This document shows positions 41,912 through 51,255 of a stretch of 64,000 nt of DNA, in pieces. Each line of letters begins with the position of its first letter. The stretch's first letter is position 1. The position numbers and the translations under genes were made by a program. The stretch lies in assembly GCA_964487915.1 (NCBI GenBank), contig CAZASN010000002.1:62001-126000 (forward strand), read 5' to 3'. The notes beneath the pieces were generated by a model, which saw only the letters and a program-made list of their open reading frames with translations, had not been told where the DNA came from and did not search any database. Origin of the DNA: Proruminimicrobium sp964487915 (GTDB lineage Bacteria > Elusimicrobiota > Endomicrobiia > Endomicrobiales > Endomicrobiaceae).

Positions 41912-43145
41912 TTTTGACGTTATAATAATCGGAGCAGGCGCTTCCGGCCTGATGGCCGCAGGCAAAGCAGGCGAAGAAGGCCGTAATGTGTGCCTGCTGG
42001 AAAAAAAATCAAGACCGGGCATAAAACTGTCAATTACGGGAAAAGGAAGATGCAACATAACAAACAGCGCCCAAATTCATGAGTTTACGTCGGAATTCGG
42101 CAATAACGGAAAATTTCTTTTCAGCGCTTTTAATAAATTCTTTAATTCGGATTTGATTTCATTTTTTGAAAAACACGGAGTTGAAACGAAACTTGAAAGA
42201 GGCGGCAGATACTTCCCGTTAAGCGATGACGCTCACAGCGTGGTAAACGCGCTGATAAAATACGCAAAAACAAACAACGCCGTAATAAAAACTTCCTGCG
42301 AAGTCGTAAAAATTACAAAAGAAAAAAAACTGATAAAAGAAATTATTTTGGCAAGCGGAGAAATTTTACGGGCAAAAAAATATATTCTTGCCACCGGCGG
42401 CCTTTCTTATCCGCAGACGGGTTCAACGGGCGACGGATATAAATTCGCACGGCAGCTGGGACATACCGTTATTCCAGCCGAACCCGCTTTGGTTCCGCTT
42501 GTTTCCGATTCGCCGCATTTAAAACAGCTGAACGGATTAAAACTGAAAAATATTGAAATAACCGTTACGGCCGACGGCAAAGAAACGGTAAAACTTTTCG
42601 GAGAAACCGAATTTACGGTTTTCGGCATGACAGGTCCTGTAATCTTAACGGTCAGTTCCGCGGTAGGACGCATGCTTAAAGAAAAAAAAGAAGTTGAAAT
42701 TTCAATTAATCTAAAACCGGGCCTTGACGACGCGCAGCTTGACGGCCGGCTTGTAAGAGAACTGAATAATTTCGGCAGTCTTCCCGTAAGGAATATGCTG
42801 AAAGAACTTATTCCGCTGCAGCTTATCGGCGCTTTTATGGAGACTGCGGGCATTAAGCACACAAAAAAATGCTGCGATATAACAAAAATTGAAAGACAGA
42901 GAATTTTTGAAAGTTTAAGAAAATTAAAATTTAAAATATTATCGACAAGACCTCTAAGCGAAGCAATAATAACAAGAGGCGGAATATCTTTGGATGAAGT
43001 GGAACAAAATACAATGAAATCAAAATTAATTGATAATTTGTATTTTTGCGGTGAAATTCTTGATTTGGACGGACCGACAGGCGGTTTTAATTTACAGGTC
43101 GCTTTTTCAACCGGCTATCTTGCCGGCAGCAATACGGAAGATTAG
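41904..43145 (+). CDS. YhiN/HI0933-family flavoprotein
   Basis: A 413-residue NAD(P)/FAD-dependent oxidoreductase. The dinucleotide motif is VIIGAGASGLMAAGKA, the family signature GKGRCNITNS follows, and the C-terminal FAD site is LDLDGPTGGFNLQVAFSTG. Members reduce or oxidise unknown substrates, although BaiN-type members act on bile acids. It overlaps the upstream kinase gene. Length is normal for the family. Confidence 0.9.
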   Translation: MNDFDVIIIGAGASGLMAAGKAGEEGRNVCLLEKKSRPGIKLSITGKGRCNITNSAQIHEFTSEFGNNGKFLFSAFNKFFNSDLISFFEKHGVETKLERGGRYFPLSDDAHSVVNALIKYAKTNNAVIKTSCEVVKITKEKKLIKEIILASGEILRAKKYILATGGLSYPQTGSTGDGYKFARQLGHTVIPAEPALVPLVSDSPHLKQLNGLKLKNIEITVTADGKETVKLFGETEFTVFGMTGPVILTVSSAVGRMLKEKKEVEISINLKPGLDDAQLDGRLVRELNNFGSLPVRNMLKELIPLQLIGAFMETAGIKHTKKCCDITKIERQRIFESLRKLKFKILSTRPLSEAIITRGGISLDEVEQNTMKSKLIDNLYFCGEILDLDGPTGGFNLQVAFSTGYLAGSNTED

Positions 43146-43233
43146 AAGCTTGGAAGCTTAGCGGCTGAGTAACTGCAACTACTGTTTTTAAGGTCTTTGC
43201 TAAGCTTCTAAGCATCTGAGCTTCCCAGCTTCT
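43144..43233 (+). repeat. hairpin-forming intergenic repeat
   Basis: Inverted arms AGAAGCTTGGAAGCT (43144-43158) and AGCTTCCCAGCTTCT (43219-43233) match except for one position and enclose about 60 bases, including further AAGCTTCTAAGC pieces. Its left arm holds the same 20 bases found near thrS at 25409-25428. Confidence 0.75.
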
Positions 43234-43250
43234 GTTGTTAAGGGGGTATC

Positions 43251-43532
43251 GTGAGTATTTTTGAAATTATAATGCTTCTTTGTTTTGCAAGCGCATGGCC
43301 TTTTTCTATATACAAATCTTTTAAATCGCGGAAAAATACTGGTAAAAGCGTAATATTTCTTTATATAGTTCTGATAGGGTATATCGCCGGAATGCTGCAT
43401 AAATACGCATACAGTTTTGACGGCGTCTTTTATCTTTATTTTTTTAATTTTTGTCTTGTCGCAGCCGATACGGCGATTTATTACAGAAATTACAGGCTGT
43501 CTCAAAAAGAAACAGAAAGGCCCGGTTTTTAA
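43251..43532 (+). CDS. PQ-loop/SemiSWEET-like small membrane protein
   Basis: A 93-residue protein with three helices. The first carries WPFSIYKSFKSRKNTGKS, which matches the PQ-loop pattern (W-P-x-x-Y-K-x-x-K-x-K-x-x-G-K-S) of SemiSWEET-like carriers and of related uncharacterised small proteins. The start is GTG with AAGGGGG six bases upstream. The last codons overlap the stem of the terminator that follows. A substrate cannot be inferred. Confidence 0.75.
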   Translation: MSIFEIIMLLCFASAWPFSIYKSFKSRKNTGKSVIFLYIVLIGYIAGMLHKYAYSFDGVFYLYFFNFCLVAADTAIYYRNYRLSQKETERPGF

Positions 43533-43547
43533 AAAACCGGGCCTTTC
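43515..43547. terminator. bidirectional terminator between PQ-loop gene and tRNA-Met
   Basis: A nearly continuous palindrome GAAAGGCCCGGTTTTT / AAAAACCGGGCCTTTC (43515-43530 with 43532-43547). Both strands provide T-rich ends. It overlaps the 3' end of the gene at 43532 and lies next to the 3' end of the tRNA. Confidence 0.85.
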
Positions 43548-43550
43548 AAA

Positions 43551-43627
<77 letters not shown>

Positions 43628-43764
43628 ATTTATGAAACGTAAGAGAGATTTTATATTTTTATTCTTTATTTGTCAAACAAATTAACGCGCTATTGAAATA
43701 AAAAATAAAATTTGAGATAATCGTTTATTGAATATAAATTAAAAATTTACATGCGGTTGGTATT

Positions 43765-44604
43765 ATGGGCACAAAAATATCGTTATTTATAGGTTTTTTT
43801 CTGGCTTTCGTCATAGCGCATTATATATTCTATTCGTTTTATTCGCATAAAACGAGGAATCACGTTTACAGCGGGAGTATCGGCGCTATTTTCTTAGTCG
43901 TAGGCGTTTTTGCCTCTTTTATATGGACGGCTTTAATATTCAGCAATAATTACCGCGGCCTGCTTTTTCCTATTACGGCAATTCCTTCGGCATTAATCGC
44001 TCTTGTAATGTTAATCCGCATATTTGTAGCTATGTTTGTCAAAAGTTCCCAGAAAAAAGGACATTTTGAAGACGAACAAAAAAAATATCAGGAAAGTTAT
44101 CTCAGTCTTACGCGCGGCAGACATTACGATTATATAATCAACATTTACAACAGCAAAAGCAATCCTCTTGTAACGCAAAGGGATTATGAAATAGCCTGCA
44201 TTTACAGCAAAAAAAGCGCGATAATTGACGTATTAAAAGCCCAAAATAAATATTATGAACTTGCAATATACTATTTTTTGCAGAATAATTTTAAAGAATC
44301 CATAAAATGGTTTGATCTTGCCGGCGAAAGCAATTCAAATTATAAATTTTTTTACAATAAAGGATTATGCCTTTTTCATCTTGAAAATTATGAAGAATCC
44401 ATTGAAGCTTTTGATAAAGCGATATCTTTTTCCCCAAATACTTTCGCATATTTTAACAGAGCGCTTGTAAAAGCGAAACTGAACGATGTATCCGGAACGG
44501 TTCAGGATTTAAAATCGGTTATTGACGATAAAGATATAAGAAATTCCATAAAAATTAAAAGAAAACTTGAATTTATAGAAAAATTTATCGCTTCGGCTTA
44601 TTGA
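43765..44604 (+). CDS. membrane-anchored TPR protein
   Basis: A 279-residue protein. Three N-terminal membrane helices (about residues 5-25, 35-58 and 66-90) precede a cytosolic or periplasmic helical part with tetratricopeptide repeats, for example YEESIEAFDKAISFSPNTFAYFNRA near residue 215. TPRs bind protein partners. It lies 10 bases before a second TPR protein gene, so the two may work together. No enzyme motif is seen. Confidence 0.75.
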   Translation: MGTKISLFIGFFLAFVIAHYIFYSFYSHKTRNHVYSGSIGAIFLVVGVFASFIWTALIFSNNYRGLLFPITAIPSALIALVMLIRIFVAMFVKSSQKKGHFEDEQKKYQESYLSLTRGRHYDYIINIYNSKSNPLVTQRDYEIACIYSKKSAIIDVLKAQNKYYELAIYYFLQNNFKESIKWFDLAGESNSNYKFFYNKGLCLFHLENYEESIEAFDKAISFSPNTFAYFNRALVKAKLNDVSGTVQDLKSVIDDKDIRNSIKIKRKLEFIEKFIASAY

Positions 44605-44614
44605 GGATAAAATT

Positions 44615-45802
44615 ATGACATATCAAAGAAAGAAAGATATAAACTGGCTTGATTATTCTTTTTTGCCGTCCATTTTGCAAACTACCCCCAATGCCATGAT
44701 ACGAAAACATATTCAGGAATACATCAATACTCTGCCTGACGGATTTGCCGACGTAGCCGGCGGCATTTATGATATAAGTGAAAGCGCAGTTCAAAGATTT
44801 TCAAGCACCGTAAACACCATTGAACTTCTCGGCAATATTTTTGATTATAAGTTATGCCTGCCCATAGACACTATCACCGTTTCAAACGGAAATCTTCGTT
44901 CGGTTCTGTCGTATCTTGACGAACTCAGAGAGCCTCAAAAAAACCCGAAAACCGCACAGGCCTGCGAATACCGTTCAAGCGGCATAAACAAACTTTCGGT
45001 TTCATTGTTTGACAAATCGCTGGAACTGCTTTTAAAATCTCTTGAACTTGACGATACTGATTTTTTCGTTAATCTTCAGGTTGCAAAAATATATATGTAC
45101 TGCAACAACAGCGAACAAAATCTTGTTGATCTTGAAAAAGCCGGAGAATACTTCAGAAGCGCGCTCAGATACGGACAGGCCGAACTTACGTCGCCGAGAC
45201 TTATAGGAAAATCAAAAGAAGCTTTTGAGATCAAGAAAATGGTTTCCGAAATTGCGCTGCATTTTGCGGTGCTTCATCTTATAAACGCAAACGAAGCGTA
45301 TTTTAAAGAAAATGAAATTTTAACGGCTCCGGTTTCGGATAATTATAAAAAAATGCACGAGGCCGCCGTTTTGTCGGATACGATTTATCCGACGCTTGAA
45401 GCAAAATATTTACAGGCAAAAGCCTATATATTAACAGGCAAAGAAAAAGAAGCTCTTGATATTCTTACGAAAATAATCCGCGAAGATTTAAAATTTATAT
45501 ACCGTATAAGAAAAGATGCCGATTTCCAGACCCTGTCGGAAATTATTGATAATTCTCTTGAAACTATAAACTCTCAAAAACCTGAAAATAATTTTATTAA
45601 AGCCTTTGAATTTATAACAAAAGGCAAAATTGATCCGGCAAAGAAATTAATCAGAACTCTTATACTTGAAGAACAGGATTATTTTGACAGATTTGCGGCA
45701 AAATGCTTTGATCCGGTAAGAAAAGATATTGACGGGTTCAGATTTTTAAGCGTAGTCAATACTCTATCGCCTCTGCCGATGGCCGATCTTGATTTTAAAT
45801 AA
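44615..45802 (+). CDS. TPR-like protein of unknown function
   Basis: A 395-residue soluble helical protein without a signal peptide. It has repeated 34-residue-like helical pairs, notably FDKSLELLLKSLELDDTDFFVNLQVAKIY and a later AKAYILTGKEKEALDILTKII. The N-terminal 100 residues are distinct and rich in hydrophobic loops. The upstream gene ends 10 bases before it. I do not recognise a specific family beyond TPR. Confidence 0.7.
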   Translation: MTYQRKKDINWLDYSFLPSILQTTPNAMIRKHIQEYINTLPDGFADVAGGIYDISESAVQRFSSTVNTIELLGNIFDYKLCLPIDTITVSNGNLRSVLSYLDELREPQKNPKTAQACEYRSSGINKLSVSLFDKSLELLLKSLELDDTDFFVNLQVAKIYMYCNNSEQNLVDLEKAGEYFRSALRYGQAELTSPRLIGKSKEAFEIKKMVSEIALHFAVLHLINANEAYFKENEILTAPVSDNYKKMHEAAVLSDTIYPTLEAKYLQAKAYILTGKEKEALDILTKIIREDLKFIYRIRKDADFQTLSEIIDNSLETINSQKPENNFIKAFEFITKGKIDPAKKLIRTLILEEQDYFDRFAAKCFDPVRKDIDGFRFLSVVNTLSPLPMADLDFK

Positions 45803-45808
45803 AAAATT

Positions 45809-46969
45809 TTATTTTTCCAATATTTTTATTGCGGTATACGCTATATATTCGGCCGCAACGGGAAGCGCTTTTTCGTCAATATCAAAGTTTTCGTGATGCC
45901 ACGGATATGACGTTTCAGCGCATGATGAAGTGCCCGCATAAATAAAACAGCCTTTTACTTTTCTAAGATATTCGGCAAAATCTTCGCCGCCCATTGACGG
46001 TTCCGTTAACAAACACACTTTATCTTTCCCCAAGAATTCATTTGCCGATTGTTCGCATATTTTTACTATTTCATCATCGTTTATAAGAGGAGAGCCGAGC
46101 GCTTTGTAATCAATTTTATAACTAACGCCGTAAATTTTTGCCATGCCGTCAAGTCTGTTTATAATTTCCCGTTTTATTCTATCTCTTGTTTTATCGTTTA
46201 AAGTTCTTACGGTTCCGACGATCTTAATTTTACCGCATATTATATTGTATCTTTCTCCGCCGGATATTTCGCCGACGCTTACAACGGCCGGTTCAAGCGG
46301 ATTTATGACTCTTGAAACTATACTTTGCAAAGATAGTATGAATTCCGACGCGGCAAGTATCGCGTCTTTTGATAAATGAGGATAAGCTCCGTGCCCCGTT
46401 AAGCCGTCTATTTCAACCGTAAATTTATCAACGCCTGCCATCATCGCTCCGTATTTTAAACCGATTTTGCCGGTTTTAATCCACGGGCTTACGTGAACGC
46501 CTAAAATAGCGTCAACTTTATTTTTTGAAAGAACTCCCTGCTCTATCATTCTGCATGCGCCGCCCGAGGCTTCTTCATTAGGCTGAAATATAAACTGCAC
46601 TCTGCCTGAAAATGAAGATTTTTTCTCCGCAAGCAGCATTGCCGCGCCGAGCATTATTGTAGTATTGCCGTCATGCCCGCAGGCGTGCATTACGCATTCA
46701 TTTTTTGATTTATATGAAACTTTATTTTTCTCCGATATCGGCAGCGCGTCTAAATCCGCCCTTAAGGCTATTGTTTTTTGTTTTGCGCCCGTTTTGCCCG
46801 AACCTTCTAAAATGCCTACTACTCCGGTTTTACATAATCTGTAAGTTTTAATTTTATTTTCTTTCAAAATTTTTTCAACAAGACCGGCAGTTTTAAATTC
46901 TTCGTTTCCGAGTTCCGGATTTTGATGGATGGTTCTTCTTATATTTTTAAGCCGTTCAAACATATTCAT
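45809..46969 (-). CDS. M20-family amidohydrolase
   Basis: A 386-residue metal-dependent amidohydrolase of the hippurate/N-acyl-amino-acid type. The signature HACGHDGNTTIMLGAA holds two metal ligands, PNEEASGGACRMI follows, and GGEDFAEYL comes near the end. It removes acyl or aromatic groups from amino acids in the cytosol. It overlaps the nnrD stop by 4 bases, so it forms an operon with nnrD and acpS. Confidence 0.92.
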   Translation of the reverse strand: MNMFERLKNIRRTIHQNPELGNEEFKTAGLVEKILKENKIKTYRLCKTGVVGILEGSGKTGAKQKTIALRADLDALPISEKNKVSYKSKNECVMHACGHDGNTTIMLGAAMLLAEKKSSFSGRVQFIFQPNEEASGGACRMIEQGVLSKNKVDAILGVHVSPWIKTGKIGLKYGAMMAGVDKFTVEIDGLTGHGAYPHLSKDAILAASEFILSLQSIVSRVINPLEPAVVSVGEISGGERYNIICGKIKIVGTVRTLNDKTRDRIKREIINRLDGMAKIYGVSYKIDYKALGSPLINDDEIVKICEQSANEFLGKDKVCLLTEPSMGGEDFAEYLRKVKGCFIYAGTSSCAETSYPWHHENFDIDEKALPVAAEYIAYTAIKILEK

Positions 46970-47835
46970 TTAATTCTCCCGATCGCTTTTGGTATATTGT
47001 CAATAATATCGGTCGCCGTAAGCGAAACTTGCGTCTTTTTTTCAGCGGCTATATCGCCAGCCAAACCGTGAATATAAACGGCAGTCGCCACTTTCAGCAT
47101 TAAATCGCTGTTTTTATTGCATACAAACGCCGAAATTATGCCCGACAAAACATCGCCGCTTCCGGCGGTAGCCATTCCGGGATTGCCGGTTTTATTTACG
47201 TAAAACCTGCCGCCGTCGGTTACGACCGTTTTATATCCTTTCAATACGCAGATTGTACCATTATTTTTCGCAAAAATCCCGGCATTTTTTTTCCTTGCCG
47301 CAGGCGAAGGATCATATTTTATGCCCGATATTCTACCAAATTCTTTCGGATGCGGAGTAACGATAACATCGGCTTTTGCGTTTTTAAAATCCTTAATGAT
47401 TCCTTTTTCACGGGTTTTTTCAAACACATTTAACCCGTCGGCGTCTATAACGACGGGAATTTCATATTTTTTTATTATGTCTGTTATTATTTTGCGCAAA
47501 GCGTCGTTTTTGCCCGCTCCGCAGCCGGCGGCTACGGAACTTATTTTTATCTCTTCAATAAATTTCATAATCGTTTTGCCGGCTTTTGCAGATATTTTGC
47601 CCTTGTCGTCGGCAACAGGCAAAAGCATTATTTCCGGTTTTATATTTGCGGCAACGGCCGCATAACAAGATTGGGGAAATGCGAAAGTCACAAGTCCGGC
47701 TCCGGAGATAATTGCTGAATTTGAGCAAAGAACTCCCGCTCCGGGCATATTATACGAACCTGCCACAACCAAAACGTGTCCGTAATCATTTTTATGGCTT
47801 TTTTTGTCTCTTTTAAAAATATTATGAATTTTCAT
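46966..47835 (-). CDS. nnrD: ADP-dependent NAD(P)H-hydrate dehydratase
   Basis: A 289-residue ribokinase-fold dehydratase. It shows GHVLVVAGSYNMPGAGVL at the start, AAGCGAGKND in the middle and GNPGMATAGSGDVLSGII near the C-terminus. It repairs hydrated NAD(P)H using ADP. Many bacteria fuse the partner epimerase (NnrE) to the N-terminus. Here the protein starts directly with the dehydratase, and no nnrE is in the window. I start at ATG 47835, right after the acpS stop at 47837. Confidence 0.93.
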   Translation of the reverse strand: MKIHNIFKRDKKSHKNDYGHVLVVAGSYNMPGAGVLCSNSAIISGAGLVTFAFPQSCYAAVAANIKPEIMLLPVADDKGKISAKAGKTIMKFIEEIKISSVAAGCGAGKNDALRKIITDIIKKYEIPVVIDADGLNVFEKTREKGIIKDFKNAKADVIVTPHPKEFGRISGIKYDPSPAARKKNAGIFAKNNGTICVLKGYKTVVTDGGRFYVNKTGNPGMATAGSGDVLSGIISAFVCNKNSDLMLKVATAVYIHGLAGDIAAEKKTQVSLTATDIIDNIPKAIGRIK

Positions 47836-47836
47836 T

Positions 47837-48172
47837 TTATTTTGACGATACTGCAACGGCGACCACAATATCTCCGGTATGCGACAATGAAACGTCTATA
47901 TGCGGAGCTTTCCTGTTTTTTATAAAAACCTGCGGTTTGCCGGAATCTTCATTTTTTATAAAAATATCGGTAATGACTACGTTTTTTTTATGGTTAACGG
48001 CTTTCCAAACCGCTTCTTTGGCGGCAAAACGCACCGCAAAATGCTGGGCTGATTGTTTTTTTGATTTGCAGTAATCTATCTCTTCTTTTGAAAAAACTCT
48101 TTTAAGAAATGCTTTGTTTTTTATAAGTTTTGAAAATCTTTTAACTTCTTCAATATCTATGCCTATTTTCAT
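47837..48172 (-). CDS. acpS: holo-[acyl-carrier-protein] synthase
   Basis: A 111-residue AcpS. The metal-binding IGIDIEEVKRF opens the protein, with FAAKEAVWKA as the second catalytic motif. It transfers the phosphopantetheine arm from CoA to acyl carrier protein. ATG 48172 follows an AGGTG site. The upstream 48202 start would add ten residues not seen in the family. It lies directly before nnrD, a pairing found in many genomes. Confidence 0.94.
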   Translation of the reverse strand: MKIGIDIEEVKRFSKLIKNKAFLKRVFSKEEIDYCKSKKQSAQHFAVRFAAKEAVWKAVNHKKNVVITDIFIKNEDSGKPQVFIKNRKAPHIDVSLSHTGDIVVAVAVSSK

Positions 48173-48191
48173 ATTTTCACCTATAAAAACA

Positions 48192-48219
48192 AATGTATCC
48201 ACTTTAAAGTGGATACATT
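48192..48219 (-). terminator. terminator of the 32-codon gene
   Basis: A perfect 28-bp palindrome (half site AATGTATCCACTTT) is followed on the minus strand by TTTGTTTTT. It separates the small gene at 48242-48340 from acpS. Confidence 0.85.
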
Positions 48220-48241
48220 CTTATATTTTTGTTCAAATTTA

Positions 48242-48340
48242 TTAATAATACATGTCGCTTGCAGAAATAACCGAGTCTATTTCCACTTTAATCTTCGTAA
48301 GTTTAGGTTTTGACCAAACTTTTTTCTTCTCTTTTTTCAT
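48242..48340 (-). CDS. 32-residue small protein, possible RiPP-type precursor
   Basis: An ORF below normal gene-calling size that carries its own promoter (48383-48411), a GGAG site 9 bases before the ATG at 48340, and its own terminator (48192-48219). An ATG at 48346 would be too close to that site. The peptide starts MKKEKKKVWSKPKLTKIKV and ends SASDMYY. A basic start, a W-x-K-P-x-L block and a short variable tail with Ser, Asp and Tyr resemble precursors of ribosomally made, modified peptides. No maturation enzyme (radical SAM, cyclase, ABC protease) is near. The function is an inference. Confidence 0.55.
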   Translation of the reverse strand: MKKEKKKVWSKPKLTKIKVEIDSVISASDMYY

Positions 48341-48382
48341 TATCATTCTCTCCAAAACAAAGTAAATATTTTTTACTATATT

Positions 48383-48411
48383 ATTATATATTACAAATTC
48401 TCAAAAATCAA
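48383..48411 (-). promoter_or_regulatory. promoter of the 32-codon gene
   Basis: TTGATT (48406-48411), exact 17-bp spacer, TATAAT (48383-48388). The predicted start lies about 35 bases before the ATG at 48340. Confidence 0.75.
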
Positions 48412-48438
48412 GTGTTTTATGCCGAATGGCTTTCCGGA

Positions 48439-48491
48439 TTGACAAATTAAAATTCTTATGCTATACTGGCACTCAAATAATATGAGTGCCA
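48439..48491 (+). promoter_or_regulatory. clpB promoter with CIRCE (HrcA) operator
   Basis: TTGACA (48439-48444), 17-bp spacer, TATACT (48462-48467). The inverted repeat TGGCACTC-N9-GAGTGCCA (48467-48474, 48484-48491) starts in the -10 box. This fits the CIRCE consensus (GCACTC-N9-GAGTGC core) bound by HrcA, so clpB should be heat-shock induced. hrcA itself is not in the window. Confidence 0.93.
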
Positions 48492-48506
48492 ATTAAGGAG
48501 GCTTTT

Positions 48507-51092
48507 ATGAATATAAATAAATTTACGATAAAATCACAGGAAGTTTTAGCCGATATGCAGGAACTTGCATCGCAATACGGCAATCAGGAAATTACTCCCG
48601 AACATTTGCTTTACGGATTATTAAAGCAGGAACAGGGAGTCGTAAGTTCTATAATATCAAAATTATCCGCCGCCGGCCAAAACATACAAAATTTAATTGA
48701 AAAAGAAGTTTTAAAATCAATTGAATCAAAGCCCAAGGTGTCCGGAGCAAGAAGCTATATTTCTCAGGATCTTGAGAAAATATTTTCGGTATCGGAAAAA
48801 ATCGCAAAAGATTTAAAAGACGAATTCGTTTCAACAGAGCATCTTTTGATGTCAATCGTAAGTTTTACCAATCTTGAAGCGGCAAAAATTCTAAAAAAAT
48901 ACGGTATAACCCAGGACAACGTTTTAAAAGCTCTTGTTGAAATACGAGGCAATAACCGCGTGACTGACCAAAATCCGGAAGACAAATACCAAGCTTTGGA
49001 AAAATACGGCAAAGACTTAACGGAGCTTGCCAAAAAAGGAAAACTTGACCCCGTAATAGGAAGAGACGAAGAAATAAGAAGAAGCATTCAGGTTTTATCA
49101 AGAAGAACTAAAAATAATCCCGTTTTAATCGGAGAGCCTGGAGTAGGCAAAACCGCCATAGTTGAAGGGCTTGCCCAAAGAATAATATCAAAAGACGTTC
49201 CGGAATCGCTGAAAGATAAAAAAGTCGTAGCTTTGGATCTCGGGGCTTTGATAGCGGGAGCAAAATACAGGGGAGAGTTTGAAGAAAGACTTAAAGCCGT
49301 TTTAAAAGAAATACAGTCGGCTCAGGGAAAAATAATTTTATTTATTGACGAACTTCATACTATCGTAGGAGCAGGCGCGACCGAAGGAGCGATGGACGCC
49401 GGCAATATGTTAAAACCTCTTCTTGCCAGAGGCGAACTGAAACTGATCGGAGCGACGACTCTTGACGAATACAGAAAATATATAGAAAAAGACAAAGCCC
49501 TTGAAAGAAGATTCCAGACGGTTTATACGGGAGAGCCTTCTGTTGAGGATACAATCGCGATTTTAAGAGGACTTAAAGAAAAATACGAAGTTCACCACGG
49601 AGTAAAAATAAAAGACTCGGCTCTTGTCGCGGCCGCAGCTTTGAGTTCAAGATACATTACCGACAGGTTTCTGCCGGATAAAGCGATTGATTTGGTTGAC
49701 GAAGCCGCTAGCAAATTAAGAATAGAAATTGATTCCATGCCGGCAGAACTTGATACGGTTGAGCGTAAAATAACGCAGCTGGAAATCGAAAAACAGGCGG
49801 TTAAAAAAGACGCCGAAGCAAAAGAAAGACTTGCGGCTATAGAATCCGAAATTGAAAAACTCAAAAATTCGTCAAGCGCGATGAAAGTCCACTGGCAAAA
49901 AGAAAAAGACGCGATATCAAAAATAAGAAAACTTAAAGAAGACGTTGAAAAACTTAAAATAGACGAACAAAAAGCCGAAAGAAACGGAGAACTCAACGCC
50001 GTCGCCGAAATACGTTACGGCAAAATACCGCAGATTCAGTCCGAACTTGATAAAGAAAACAAAAAACTGCATTCTCTTCAAAAAGAGAAAAAAATGCTTA
50101 AAGAAGAAGTTGATGACGACGATATAGCCGCCGTTGTAAGCAAATGGACCGGAATTCCGGTTTCAAGAATGCTTGAGGGCGAAATGAAAAAACTTCTTGA
50201 AATGGAAGACAGGCTTCATAAAAGAGTTATCGGGCAGGATGACGCCGTAACTGCGATATCAAACGCCGTAAGAAGATCGCGCTCCGGCATTTCAGACCCC
50301 AATAAACCTATGGGATCTTTCATATTCCTCGGTCCTACGGGCGTCGGCAAAACGGAACTTGCGAAAGCTCTGGCGGAACTTTTGTTTGACGACGAAAAAA
50401 ACATCGTGAGAATAGACATGTCCGAATACATGGAAAAACACGCCGTTTCAAAACTTATAGGAGCTCCTCCGGGATATGTCGGATTTGAAGAAGGCGGACA
50501 GCTTACCGAAGCCGTAAGAAGAAGACCCTATTCCGTAATTCTTTTTGACGAAATAGAAAAAGCGCATCCGGAAGTTTTTAACGTAATGCTTCAGCTATTG
50601 GACGACGGAAGGCTTACCGACAGCCGCGGAAGAACGGTTGATTTTAAAAACACGGTCGTAATAATGACTTCAAACATCGGCTCTCAGTGGATACAGGAAA
50701 GTTCCGACTATAACGAAATTAAAAAGAAAACCGATGAAGCGCTGCATTTGCATTTTAAACCGGAATTTTTAAACAGGATTGACGAAATTATTATTTTCAG
50801 GCGCCTTGAAAAAGAGGATTTAAGAAAAATCATAGATATACAGCTGACGGCTCTTGCGGCAAGGCTGTCCGAAAGAAAAATAACTTTTGTTTTGACGGAT
50901 AAAGCAAAAGATTTTATATCCGAACAGGGTTATGAGCCGGCTTTCGGAGCAAGGCCTTTAAAAAGAGCTTTGCAGACATATATTTTAAATCCTTTGTCCG
51001 CAAAACTTATCGCCGGCGAATTTTCGGAAGGCGATAACGTCAAAGTTGATATTTCAAAATCGTCAAAGGAACTTGCTTTTAAAAAATCGTAA
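48507..51092 (+). CDS. clpB: ATP-dependent disaggregase ClpB
   Basis: An 861-residue AAA+ disaggregase. The N-domain (two Clp_N repeats) begins MNINKFTIKSQEVLADM. AAA-1 has Walker A GEPGVGKTA, the coiled-coil middle domain spans about 400-525, and AAA-2 has Walker A GPTGVGKTE. It threads aggregated proteins for rescue together with DnaK. I start at ATG 48507, which follows AAGGAGG. The 48486 start would lie within the CIRCE arm. HrcA control is visible upstream. Confidence 0.97.
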   Translation: MNINKFTIKSQEVLADMQELASQYGNQEITPEHLLYGLLKQEQGVVSSIISKLSAAGQNIQNLIEKEVLKSIESKPKVSGARSYISQDLEKIFSVSEKIAKDLKDEFVSTEHLLMSIVSFTNLEAAKILKKYGITQDNVLKALVEIRGNNRVTDQNPEDKYQALEKYGKDLTELAKKGKLDPVIGRDEEIRRSIQVLSRRTKNNPVLIGEPGVGKTAIVEGLAQRIISKDVPESLKDKKVVALDLGALIAGAKYRGEFEERLKAVLKEIQSAQGKIILFIDELHTIVGAGATEGAMDAGNMLKPLLARGELKLIGATTLDEYRKYIEKDKALERRFQTVYTGEPSVEDTIAILRGLKEKYEVHHGVKIKDSALVAAAALSSRYITDRFLPDKAIDLVDEAASKLRIEIDSMPAELDTVERKITQLEIEKQAVKKDAEAKERLAAIESEIEKLKNSSSAMKVHWQKEKDAISKIRKLKEDVEKLKIDEQKAERNGELNAVAEIRYGKIPQIQSELDKENKKLHSLQKEKKMLKEEVDDDDIAAVVSKWTGIPVSRMLEGEMKKLLEMEDRLHKRVIGQDDAVTAISNAVRRSRSGISDPNKPMGSFIFLGPTGVGKTELAKALAELLFDDEKNIVRIDMSEYMEKHAVSKLIGAPPGYVGFEEGGQLTEAVRRRPYSVILFDEIEKAHPEVFNVMLQLLDDGRLTDSRGRTVDFKNTVVIMTSNIGSQWIQESSDYNEIKKKTDEALHLHFKPEFLNRIDEIIIFRRLEKEDLRKIIDIQLTALAARLSERKITFVLTDKAKDFISEQGYEPAFGARPLKRALQTYILNPLSAKLIAGEFSEGDNVKVDISKSSKELAFKKS

Positions 51093-51148
51093 TTGTAAAC
51101 CTGCTTAAATATAATGGTTGACAATTTTCTCTCAAATATTGTACTTTA

Positions 51149-51233
51149 TTGACAGCGCCCCGTATAATTGTTATATTTGGGCGTGCAAAAACTAGTATTG
51201 TTACGGACTTAAATACCGCTTTCATACTAGTTT
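51149..51233 (+). promoter_or_regulatory. porin promoter and leader hairpin
   Basis: TTGACA (51149-51154), 17-bp spacer, TATATT (51172-51177). The leader carries exact arms AAACTAGTAT (51189-51198) and ATACTAGTTT (51224-51233), which would form a 10-bp stem with a 25-nt loop about 20 bases before the ATG. It could be an operator or an mRNA-stabilising stem. Confidence 0.6.
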
Positions 51234-51255
51234 ATTATTTTGTCTGCGGGGTAAA

